From assembly GCA_001692895.1 (NCBI GenBank), contig KV748192.1:868001-932000 (forward strand): 64,000 bases of DNA, in the 5' to 3' direction. This DNA is from Cenococcum geophilum 1.58. Lineage: Eukaryota; Ascomycota; Dothideomycetes; Gloniales; Gloniaceae. The notes beneath the pieces were generated by a model. It saw only the letters and a program-made list of their open reading frames with translations. It searched no databases and was not told the origin of the DNA. Shown here one piece after another: positions 21,731-32,048 of this stretch; position 1 is the first letter of the stretch, and each line of letters starts with the position of its first letter. Both the position numbers and the translations under genes were made by a program.

Positions 21731-22484
21731 GCTGTTTGCTCAAGCGCAATATCCTCCCTTCTAACGGAGCCTATTCGACTTATTGCTTCCTGGGCGGACT
21801 ATGTGGATTGCATTGTATGGACTGAACCTGGTATACAGGTATTGGGGCGTTGGTAAATGGAGATACCAGACGATTTTAATGTCGGCTTTTGCTATCTGCA
21901 AGCTAACACGATTGATTGCTGTACCATTTGGGTGTTTGATGCAAAGTGGACCGAATATTCTTCTCCTTTCGGGCTTTTCTCCTTGGTGCGATTCTGTTTT
22001 GTGTAGGTATAGTGGAGCGATTCTACCGACCTGCCTGCATTAGATTGGGCTTCTTTCATGACTGCTTTTTATCAAAATGTCTTGTCACCGAGTATCCCTT
22101 AGCCTATCGCACCTAGTTCACGTCTGAGTCCCATCTGCGTACAGAACAACCATGTTATCGTCTCCTGCAAGTACAACCGGGTTACAGGAATTAGAATTAA
22201 CGGTAGGAATTAGCTTCATCTTTCACTTTCGCATAGCAGGAATTGCTCGAACTAACTTTCGACAGGTACTTCCATCCCACCTTGAGGTCACTTACCCCGC
22301 ATAGCCAAGATGGCCAGGATCACGAGTCATGCTTCTCACATTCTAACCCAACCACCTGTCTTAGATTCAACGCCCTTACTCTCCAAGTTTGGAGTTTTAA
22401 AATATAAAACCGCCTTCCGGATATGAGAGCTGTAGAAAGCCAGAGCATTTCCGATTCACTTAATCCTACAAGCTGTCTCACATC
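21731..22484. other. Intergenic region
   Basis: 3' flank of the HMG-box gene and the former promoter of the amine oxidase relic. A TATA-like TATAAAA occurs near 22401, about 80 bp before the relic's ATG, so the old promoter may still be readable. No coding region seen. Confidence 0.4.
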
Positions 22485-24300
22485 ATGACATCCTCAAACA
22501 TGCACATCTCTTATCCGTTCGATCCGCTTACACCTCTCGAAATTCCGCTGGTAGGCTCTTCAAGTAAGTATTCAGTACTCCTAAACACTGATACGTCTGT
22601 CACCAGGCAGCAAGAATAATCCGCGATGCTTTTCCTAAACACAATTGCATCTTCAGAGTCATTACGCTTGCTAAACCATCCAAGGCTCAAATGCTGGACT
22701 TCTTGGCCGCAGAGAAACCGGCAAAAGTACTCCTTATCCGGCTCGCATTGCTATGGTACAATTATACCTAGATACTGTAAAGGACCATTGGTAACTCAAA
22801 GTAGATTTGAGCGCGAGACATCGTTGACAAGCAAAGTCTGGTAGGAAAGCATTCATATATCGCTGCAGTGGACATGCAAGGCAGTGAAGCTGCCTGCTTA
22901 GCGGATCCTCGAGTACAGAAAGAGATTCGTGCACTGCATTTACCTGAGGAGGCCGTTGTGTGCGTTGAGCCGTGGGCATATGGAACGGATGGAATGCATG
23001 ATATGACGAAACGGATTGTCATGGTTAGTACGATATGCCACGGGATTTCATCGCTAATGGCCACAACCAGTGCTACTTTTACCTCCGTCTAAGCAGCCAC
23101 AAAGACGCAAATCACTATGCATAATCACCGGACCTATGCGCGGAGATGTGTGATAATAAAGTAATCGATGTATACCGGTTACCGTCCAGTGAAACCGAGC
23201 GTATAAGTCGAGACAGCGTCAATGGCAAGAAGTTTGATCGCCGAAAGATCCACAGTACCAGCGAATACTATCCCGAGTTAGTTGGAGGGTCCCGGAGTAC
23301 GACTAGCCGTATCAAATCACTCAGCCAGAAGGGCCATCCTTCAAGACCCAAGGAAACATCCTTACCTGGGGAAAGTGGCGTATGCATGTGGGTTTCAATT
23401 ACCGGGAAGTAATAGTCCTCCATGACATCAGTTATGATAGCCGTAGTTTGTTCCATTGCCTATCTCTGTCTGAGCTATTCGTTCCCTATGGTGGCCCTCG
23501 GGCGCCTTACAACAGAAAAGCCACATTCAACCTAGAAAATAATGGCAGGCGTGTGTACCAATAACCAGAAGCTAGGTTGCGACTGCTTGGGACATATAAG
23601 ATATTTCGACGATTGGCATAACACCAGCTCTGGAGACCCACTCAAGCTCCCAAACGTAATCTGCTGCCACGAAATCGACGACGGAATCCTCTAGAAACAT
23701 ACCAACCACCGCGCCGGCAACGCTGCTGTATCAAGATCCCGCGTTCTTATCCTCCAGACCATCATCACCGTTGGAAACTACGAATACATCTTCGCCTCCC
23801 AATTCCACCAAGACGCATCCATCAACTGAGGTCCACGCAACCAGCATCCTCTCAACCCACCACATCGAACTCGGTGACTCCGTCCCTTACAGCACCACAG
23901 CCGCCCCTGGCGTCCTCGCACCCTACCACCAACACTTCTTCTGTCTACGCGTCGACCCCATGCTCGACGGCCCCACCAACTCCCTCAGAATCACACCCGC
24001 TCCCCCTCTCCTCCCCCACCATCCACAACCCGCTCGGCGTCGGCTACACTACCACCTCGCAGATCATCGCCCACGAGACCAGGCTCGACACCAGCGCCGC
24101 CACCGCACGCACCTTCAAGCTTATCAACGGTGCGGGGCGGGGGTATCGTGGTGTGGTGCGCGCTTGGCACAACGCATAATCCGCGCGCGGAGGACTAGCT
24201 GGTCATGCCATGTGAGAAGATGGTGATGGGGCTGAGGCCGGCGAACTTTTTTGAGCGGAATCCGGGGTTGGATGTGCGGGTTGTGAGGCAGGATGCTGGC
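22485..24300 (+). pseudogene. Copper amine oxidase pseudogene
   Basis: Successive frames spell a peroxisomal-type copper amine oxidase: YPFDPLTPLEIPL, a 55 bp intron (22551-22605), AARIIRDAFPKHNCIFRVIT, VDMQGSEAACLADPRVQKEI, PWAYGTDGMHDMTKRIV, another intron, CYFYLRLSSHKDANHYA, then VLHDISYDSRSLFHCLSLSE, CDCLGHIRYFDDWH, ICCHEIDDGIL, ITVGNYEYIF and, at the 3' end, MPCEKMVMGLRPANFFE. The Tyr that becomes topaquinone (in N-Y-E) and the HxH copper ligands (HQH) are still legible. Lesions: frameshift near 22730, in-frame stop near 22795, frameshift near 22815, TAA after NHYA, TGG-to-TAG after DDGIL, a frame break after DASIN (about 23825), and loss of at least about 150 residues between 24135 and 24200. 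The enzyme oxidises primary amines to aldehyde, ammonia and H2O2. No functional product is expected. Confidence 0.85.
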
Positions 24301-25088
24301 AGGAGTGTATCGGTTGTTGGGGATGGGATGAGAAGGGAAGGGGTGGGTTTGTGAAGTCGGTTCTCTGACGTTTTGGATATGGTCAGGGGCTCGAGCGGCG
24401 TCAACTTTCTAGAATGGCTTGCAGCGCGGTAGGTTAGAATGAAGCATTAGAGCTTTCTCTACGTCCCATTCTCCCTTCACAATCCTCCATTGGCTTCCCT
24501 ACTCTATTTTCAACATGATCTACATCAAGTATTGCTTAAAACACCTCGTACGAACTGCACAAAACAACCCTCCATCCATGTCGAAGTAACTCATGATTAC
24601 TCACTTGCCCGAGTCTACACAGCACCTATTGACGTAGATTAACAGTCTCCTCGCATTTGATGCGAGCAAACAGGACTGGAGTTGTGGAGTCATCAGGCAG
24701 ACAATGTGTATACGAGGTGGCGCATGCAGAGATCCTGGCCGGAAACCTTAGGCGCGTGACAGCGCGTGTAATTGGCGTGTGCCCCTCCATCACGACTGGC
24801 GATATGCGGTCACACAAATAGAGAACAAACTGTAATTAGGCAAGAGCATGGAAATGTTATCGGTGAGTGCAGCAATCGGTGGCCAGATTGTGCCGTCTGA
24901 AGGATAGGATGCCGGTTGTCGTTATGGAATCGGAGAGGTATAAAGAGGGCTCTCTCTTCTCTCTTTTCTATCCATTCTCTATCTTTCAATTATCTTCATA
25001 GTAGCAGCTTACATTGAGCCATCTTCTTCATTAAATCATAGCACTTTGTCCTCTTCCAAAGCCGAAGCTATTATACAAGGCCGTCATC
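24301..25088. other. Intergenic region upstream of the DUF899 gene
   Basis: No gene supported. A TATA-like GTATAAAGAG at about 24937 followed by a pyrimidine-rich leader (CTCTCTTCTCTCTTTTC) about 130 bp before the next ATG looks like a normal core promoter. Confidence 0.45.
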
Positions 25089-25867
25089 ATGGCAACTGCA
25101 GTAAGCAATACACAAGCATCACCTCCTCGACCCCCTTTACCCCAAAGTTAACCCAGCATCCCTAGGTCGTATCACGCCCCGAATGGCTTACCGCACGGCT
25201 CTCCCTCCTCGCACAAGAGAAATCCCTCTCCAAAGCCCGCGACGCCGTCGCCGCCGCCCGGCGCTCCCTCCCCATGGTCGAGATCACGAAACCCTACACC
25301 CTGCGCACCCTCTCCGGCGCCCCCGTCTCTCTGCCCGACCTCTTCGCCGGCCGCCGCCAGCTGATCGTCTACCACTACATGTTCAACCCGGCGCGCGACG
25401 CCGGCTGCTCCAGCTGCTCCGTCGTCGCCGACAACATCGGGCATCTCGCGCACCTCCACTCGCGCGACACGACGCTGGTGCTCGTGTCGCGGGCGCCGGC
25501 GGAGAAGATCGCGGCGTTCAAGCAGCGGATGGGCTGGGAGGTGCCGTGGTTCTCGTCGTTCGAGACGGAGTTTAACTACGACTTTGACGTCTTGTTGGAC
25601 GAGGATGTGAAGCCGTTGTCGTATAATTATATGAGTGAGGAGGCGACGAGGGAGAGGTTGGGGACGGGGCAGGAGTTGCCGGGCGTCAGTGTGTTTTTGA
25701 TGCGGGATGGGAAGGTCTTTCATACGTATTCGGGGTATGGGAGGCAGGTGGAGATGTTGGTTGGGACGTATCTGGATCTGGATCTGACGCCGTTGGGGAG
25801 GCAGGAGGAGGGGATGGAGATGGGGATTAATGGATTCACGTGGCATGACAAGTATGAGGATGCCTGA
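25089..25867 (+). CDS. DUF899 thioredoxin-like protein
   Basis: A 12-nt first exon (25089-25100, MATA) is joined across a 65 bp intron to 25166-25867, giving 237 residues, usual for the family. Blocks seen: VVSRPEWLTARLSLLAQEKS, LVxxRRxLP-type helix (AARRSLPMVEITK), the thioredoxin-like strand LIVYHYMFNP followed by CSSCS, TLVLVSRAPAEKI, GWEVPWFSSFETEFNYDF, PGVSVFLMRDGKVFHTYS and the C-terminal GINGFTWHDKYED. DUF899 proteins (PF05988) are widespread in bacteria and fungi. The fold is thioredoxin/peroxiredoxin-like, but the reaction is unknown. If translation began at the later in-frame ATG (25274) the first helix would be lost, so I prefer the spliced start. GC-rich 5' half and strong family match make this a solid gene. 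Confidence 0.9.
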
Positions 25868-26118
25868 TTGTGTTCAGTTGGTAGTGGTGGGTGGTTTGCG
25901 ATTGTGGAGGTTTCTGTCCTTTTTGATGTAGTTGCCAATGATTCCCTGATTTTAGTCTCCCCGAGCTGAATTTCTATTTCCTACTGTTTAATTACCGTCG
26001 ACGTTGTATAGGTCCTCCAAGGCCGCCAAAGACGCGAACCAGTCGGTGAATTGATATATACAATACATGTAGGTCCACACCGTTCTCTTCAAAATTGCGT
26101 GCGGTAATGTACACACCT

Positions 26119-26559
26119 TTATTCGTCTCCATAGGTATCGAGATAATCATAAGATGCTAAAATCTGCTGTGCCGCACAGGTCCTAGCAGATTCCTCAATT
26201 AGCTTGCCCACACACATTTTGGCAATGGGATGGCGCTGCAAATATTCCTGCACCCTGCCGTTGTCCAGGGGCTCATCATCACCAAACATGCGCAGAATTT
26301 GGTACGCCATTTGTCGGACACGGGCCCGGGACGGAGAAAATCATAGAAGATCTTGCTCGAGGATCCATTCACGGAGAAAGTCTTCTTGCGCGGCTGTCAT
26401 TCGCTGCTCTGTTCAGGAGCGAGGTGCCTTGCCCTGCACGTTGGTTCACTGGGGCTGAGCGCGGGGTGTTTTGCGCTTTTGCAGCTTGTCCGATCGAGAT
26501 GTATCTGCGGATTTTGAATTAGCAAGGGCTTGTTGAGAAAGAGATTCGCGTTGATCCAT
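26119..26559 (-). mobile_element. Remnant of a pogo/Fot1-type transposase (N-terminal helix-turn-helix part)
   Basis: Reading the minus strand from an ATG at 26559 gives a Ser/Lys-rich start, then MTAAQEDFLREWILEQDLL, a TGA or TAG stop in place of one residue, SRARVRQMAYQIL, GDDEPLDNGRVQEYLQRHP and KMCVGKLIEESARTC. This is the N-terminal psq/CENP-B-type DNA-binding region of fungal pogo transposases (the W/V-x-x-F/Y-L-x-R-H-P signature is recognisable). At least three in-frame stops break it and no DDE catalytic domain follows, so only the first 140 codons or so remain. It is a dead fragment. I saw no inverted ends around it. Confidence 0.75.
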
Positions 26560-27348
26560 GTTGGGTATTCAATGATGGGGTGATTATGGGCTTGGTATCA
26601 ACGACCTAGTTGGAATGGAGTTTTAAACTTCTAGATATGGCTGAATTTTCTCAGTAAGCTGTTATACTTGCAGTGTACGGGAAGGAACCTACCTCCTGAA
26701 GTCCTAGATTTCTTTTAATGGAGAGGTTTTCTTTGAGAATCGGGCTGATTTCAGCCTTACGGGCATGTATCCCTTCCGCTGGTAGTGTCCGACCGTACGC
26801 GAACACCGTATGATCACGGAGCCTTGATCCTATTGATTCTATTGGCCAGCCCTTACCGATAACAGTGGGACGAAATATACCAGCGGAAGGGATATCCATA
26901 CCAGGCATCGTGCCAGGTTTCGCAATAAGAAATAGCACGGATTTAAAGAACGAGTGTCTAGCAGTATCGCATATTTGCATAGATTTCTAGAGCTGGATCT
27001 GCGCAAGTGTAGTGATCCATCCGACTTGAAACATCGGTTTATGACATGCACTCTGCTCCAAGCCCACGGGCCCTGGCACTCAAGCCACCCAAGCGCCCCA
27101 GCCTCAGCGCTGAGCGCTTTGCAGACTGTGTGACATGGAAGTCCGACGTACAACTCATCCTAACCCCAGCATTACCACTTTAAGTTCCGAAGTATTATAT
27201 GACTTAGACTAGGTAAATGGGCACGCAGGCCGAAGCGTGAGCCCGTTCTTGGTATCTCCAAAGTAATGGCGTGTAAGAATCCCAGGCGATAGCCCAAAGG
27301 CGATAGCTCAGTGTTCACAGGGGACCCGGTTGACGCTATCAAACAAGC
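26560..27348. other. Intergenic region upstream of the NLR, with a 17-bp inverted repeat
   Basis: No gene supported. TATCCCTTCCGCTGGTA at 26768-26784 is repeated exactly, inverted, at 26878-26894, 93 bp away. A 109-residue minus-strand open frame covers this stretch but has no family resemblance. The rest holds nothing I recognise. The NLR start codon follows at 27349. Confidence 0.5.
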
Positions 27349-30300
27349 ATGACGTTTTCTCTGAAGAAGCTAAATCCCTTCAAAAGGGTTAAACCCCCCA
27401 AACCTAAACTAAACTCTTCCAATCCTCCGCCCTCAGCCGAGAACCAACAAGCTAATTCACCGGCTGAGTCCGTGCAACGACGATCAATCCCAGCTTCAAC
27501 TCCTCCGTCCTCGACAAGCAACTGCCTTGCTGTCACGACGCATACTCTACAACGTAGCAGCGAAGGTTCGGAGCAGCCCGAGGAAGCTGATGCCTCTATT
27601 CTGGCTTTAGCAAGCAACAGCAGCTGGAGCACTAATCTAACCTTGAGAGGACAGTCGCCTCAGCATCCTACTGAACCTGTCGTGCCTCAGCCGGGCAACA
27701 GTAGCGCTGAGAGGTTTGAGGGGAATGACAGTTATGGGATAAAGCTGCATTATAATCCGCCCTCTGCGGTTGTCGATATCGTTTTTGTACATGGATTGAC
27801 GGGCAATGCATACACAACATGGTTTCATACTAGGAGTGGCGTACATTGGCCGAGAGATCTCGTTAAAAGAGATCTTGTGGACTCGCGGGTAATGACCTTC
27901 GGCTACGATGCCGATGTCGTTAACTTCTGGACACATGCCGCGCAGGACGGAGTATCTGGCTTCGCCAATGACCTCCTAGGAAGTCTGGCAGGTTACAGGA
28001 CGGGAATGGAGGTACGAGCTTTAACCAACCAACGTCTCTTCTAAGAGTGTATAATAATTCAAGTATATGCTGACATCAAGCAAGGCAAATAGGAAGATTA
28101 TTTTCGTCGTTCATAGCCTTGGTGGCCTCGTGACACAGCGCGCGCTATCCACTTCTAGAGAATCCCGCTTTCCCCATCTTAGAATGATTGAGACTTGCAC
28201 CATAGGGATCTGTTTTCTAGGGACCCCACACCACGGCACCGATCTTGCAAAATGGGGCGCTGTTCTTACAGACATTGTTAATATCGTTAAGCCCGCCAAC
28301 CGCAGCATTGTCAAGCTACTTCGGCGCGGGTCTGAGGCATTGTCTAATGTACAGGACTCTTTTCACAACGTTCTCGAGAAAAGAAAGCAAGAAGGATCAA
28401 AAATTGAGATTGTCTGTTTCTACGAGCAACTTGCAGTTGGCAAATCATTCATAGTTCCTAAAGAATCCGCTATCATAACTGGAGAGCTTCACTACCCAAT
28501 TTACGCAAATCATATGGTGAGCAAGGATGCTTCGAGACGTAAGGCACTCGCTAATATATGTAAAGGACATGACAAAGTTCTCCAATTCACAACAGAAGGC
28601 ATACAAGGATATAATTCGGGAAATTCGAAGGCTGCAGGGATCGCATCTGGCGATGGATATATCAAGATCGGAGATGCAAGCGAGTCATATCGAGCAAGGT
28701 TAGGCTCTACTCACTGTATACTTCAAAATAGCACAGTATGATTCCAGCCATCACAAGCTGACTACGGGCCTTTGTCGAATAGATAGTGACCTCCCGCAAA
28801 CAATTAAAACTCGGTTTGTACACGATGTGAAAGCACCTCATAAACCCTTTTCATACCTCCCATTGTCAAGAAACGCAAAATTTGTCGGCCGCCTCGAGCA
28901 GCTTAATACGCTTAAAGAGAAACTTTTCATCGATAGTTATTGTCAAAAGGTTGCCATTGTCGGCCTTGGAGGCGTTGGGAAGACTCAAATCGCCCTCGAG
29001 TTTGCTTATCAAGTGAGAGAGACTCATCCAAATTATTCAGTTCTATGGGTGCCGGCGATCAGTCAAGAGAGTTTCGAGCACGCTTTCCTAGAAATAGCAC
29101 AGCTACTTCGTATCCGTGAACTGGCAGACGAGAAGGCAGACGTCAAACAAGCCGTCAAAAGATATCTGGGCCAGGAAGAGGCGGGCCAATGGCTGTTCAT
29201 CCTTGACAACGCTGACAGCCATGATATCTTGTTCGGCTCAAACGCCAACGAAGCCGCCGCGCTAACTGATTATATTCCACAGAGCAGCAAGGGATCGATT
29301 GTTTATACAACCAGAAGCCTTGAAGCTGCAATTTCTCTCGCTAGCAACGAGGTAGTTGAGGTTGTTGAGATGGAAGAGGAGGCCGCAACCAAGTTCTTAA
29401 GCATCTCGTTGATCAGAGAGGATCTATCGAGTAATACCATGGCAGTTTCGGAGCTTCTCAATGAGCTTACATTCCTCCCATTGGCCATCACCCAAGCAGC
29501 TGCGTACATCAACAGAAACAAAATCTCAATTTCGACGTACCTAGAACTACTGAGAGACACTGAAGACAGCATGGTCGCAGTGCTAAGTAGAGACTTTCAA
29601 GACAATTATAGGTACAAGGAGTCTAAGAATCCAGTTGCGGCCACTTGGCTTATATCTTTCGCTCAAATCCGGAGTCAGGATCCGTTGGCAGCCGACCTCC
29701 TCTCCTTCATGTCATGCATTGAGCCGAAAGCAATTCCTCGGTCGATTCTACCAGACCAAGGCCTAGAGGAAAGCGCAATTCACGCGATCGGAACCTTATC
29801 CGGTTATTCTTTCATTACCGAACGGGAAGATGGGAAATCATATGACCTCCACCGGCTTGTACACCTCGCTACGAGAAATTGGGTTCGAGAAGAGGGCCTC
29901 ACGGCTATATGGACAAAGAAGGTGACACAGCATTTTACGAGCCTGTTACGGCACACGGAGTTTATTAACCCACCGATCTGGAAGGGAATTTTGCCACACG
30001 TCCAGAAGATACTTGACAGCAATGCGGCAGCGAAACTCGAGGAGAGATATCAACTTTGTAGAAATGCCGGATGGTGTTTATATGTAGACGGAAGGCCCAG
30101 CGACGCCGTCAAACGGCTTTCGGAAGTATGCGAGTGGAACAAGATGATGCTTTCGGAGGGTAACCCAGCTCGACTGGCATCGGAGCACAGGCTTGCTATA
30201 GCTTATCAAGCAAATGGGCAGGTTAAAGAGGCCGTTGAGCTACTTCAACATGTTGTTAAGATTGAGGAGACTCTATTAGCGGAGGACCACCCAGATCGAC

Positions 30301-31196
30301 TAGCATCACAACATGAGCTTGCCGGAGCTTATCAAGCAAATGGGCAGGTTAAAGAGGCTGTTGAATTAATTGAACATGTTGTTAAGATTCAGGAGGCTCT
30401 ATTATCGGAGGACCACCCANNTCGACTAGNATCACAGCATGAGCTTGCCGGAGCTTATCAAGCAAATGGGCAGGTTAAAGAGGCCGTTGAANTANTTGAA
30501 CATGTTGTTAAGATTGAGGAGGCTCTATTATCAGAGGACCACCCAAGTCGACTAGTATCACAGCATGAGCTTGCCGGAGCTTATCAAGCAAATGGGCAGG
30601 TTAAAGAGGCCGTTGAATTAATTGAACATGTTGTTAGGATTCGGGAGGCTCTATTAGCAGAAGACCACCCAAGTCGACTAGCATCACAGCATGGGCTTGC
30701 TAGAGCTTATCAAGCAAATGGGCAGGTTAAAGAGGCCGTTGAACTACTTGAACATGTTGTTAAGATTCAGGAGGCTCTATTATCGGAGGACCACCCATAT
30801 CGACTAGCATCACAGCACCAACTTGCTATAGCTTATCAAGCAAATGGGCAGGTTAAAGAGGCTATAGAGATACTTGAATGCGTCGTTGAAATTCAGAAGG
30901 TGCTTGCAGAGGATCATCCAAGTCGATTAGCATCACGACGCTCGCTTGCTATAGCTTACGAAGCAAACGGGCAAGCTAAGGAGGCTATAGAGATACTTGA
31001 ACGCGTCGTTGAAATTCAGAAGGTGCTTGCAAAGGATCATCCAAGCCTCTTAGCATCACAACACGCGCTTCGAAGGCTCATACAGTGGTTGATAAGTTGC
31101 TCCCCCCTGTCGATGCTATTTCTTCTGTATTTAATATGCTTAATTCATGGAATTTATGGAGCTGTTGAAGAGGATTTGAGAAAGCTAGAGGTCTGA
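27349..31196 (+). CDS. Fungal NLR: SesB-like alpha/beta hydrolase, NB-ARC, TPR repeats
   Basis: Exons 27349-28011, 28064-28698 and 28787-31196 join in frame to about 1235 residues. Residues 1-130 are disordered. An alpha/beta hydrolase of the SesB/SERAC1 kind follows: DIVFVHGLTGNAYTTW (about 139), nucleophile elbow VVHSLGGLVTQ (about 237), FLGTPHHGTD, and YANHMV with the candidate catalytic His (about 368). NB-ARC: P-loop VAIVGLGGVGKTQIALEF (about 487), Walker B WLFILDNAD (about 567), KGSIVYTTRS, LPLAITQAAAYI and the MHD-like HRLVHLATRNW. From about 896, seven full TPR units of 41-42 residues (consensus LASQHELAGAYQANGQVKEA) and a partial eighth follow. The tail has a hydrophobic run (LFLLYLICLIHGIYG). 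Fungal NLRs of this build act in non-self recognition and regulated cell death, with ligand binding by the repeats and the hydrolase as effector. Function here is by family only. Five Ns lie in the repeats. Confidence 0.9.
30174..31061 (+). repeat. Near-identical tandem 126-bp TPR-coding repeats
   Basis: Units start at 30174, 30300, 30426, 30552, 30678 (each 126 bp), 30804 and 30927 (123 bp each), with a partial unit from 31050. The core GCTTATCAAGCAAATGGGCA is identical in units 1-6. Differences cluster at a few codons (after HELA, at the L/I pair after VKEAVE, in KIxE, and the residue before R at the unit end). The last two units are more diverged. All five Ns fall on sites that differ among the other units. 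Confidence 0.95.
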
Positions 31197-32048
31197 CCAT
31201 CAGACCTACCTAAACGACTACTCTAGAAATGGAAACTTTATAGTGGCCCAAGAGTTCTTACATGCTGCCGAAAGGTTCAACTTTTGCGGGGGTTATTTCC
31301 GTAGACCGTTATCACAGCCGGGACGCTAATTCCGTAAATGGTTGGACATCATAGAGCTCGTAGAGATGTTGATGAAGGTTCGAGAAAATCCAGGGGAATA
31401 TTAAAATATCCCTTGATTCGTCTGCGTTAATCCAATATACACGCCTTATACTTCAATTATAAAGATATGTGATAGAGTTCATCTGACCGAAGGCTAGACT
31501 TTTCTTTTCGCTCTAGTAACCTCCGTAGTCGGACATTTTATTATACTCTGTTCCTGGTTACTGCTTCATGGATGGGCAAGATGATGCTTTGATCTGAGCA
31601 GAGGCTTAGCACGCTTGAGCATTCTTTAAGCGCGATCGACGTTTCGGCCGAGGTTGCTGCCCTGAGCTCAACCACTCCTTTGAGAGCGGACCGATTTTCT
31701 AGGATAATAGCGTTGTTTTCATATATGACAACCATCTCGTCGATATTTCAGCTTTTTTATGGACTGTCGTTGGCAGTTTCTGAATCATTCATGTTTACAA
31801 ATAAGAAATGTTAAGCAACTTCGAGGATGCAAATCTTACTGAAGCAGCCTAGAAGTAATTTTCTGTCAACTCTCATTAGAAATTCTTGAGAATATTAACA
31901 CAGAAAGGCACTAAGTAAACGCCGTCCATGATGTTAAATACACAAAATATTTTGAATATCCTAATACAATTGACATAAATATTTTACACGCGAGTTCATT
32001 TTCATAACAACAATGGCTTGAACCAGCTTTAAAATATCTCTTAAAATT
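31197..32048. other. AT-rich intergenic stretch
   Basis: Between the NLR and the MULE-derived element. AT content rises towards 31750-32040. One 64-residue minus-strand open frame (31541-31735) has no family resemblance. No gene supported. Confidence 0.4.

Noticed and set aside
25172..25846. 224-codon minus-strand frame
   Set aside because: Shadow of the DUF899 gene; His/Arg-rich with no family resemblance.
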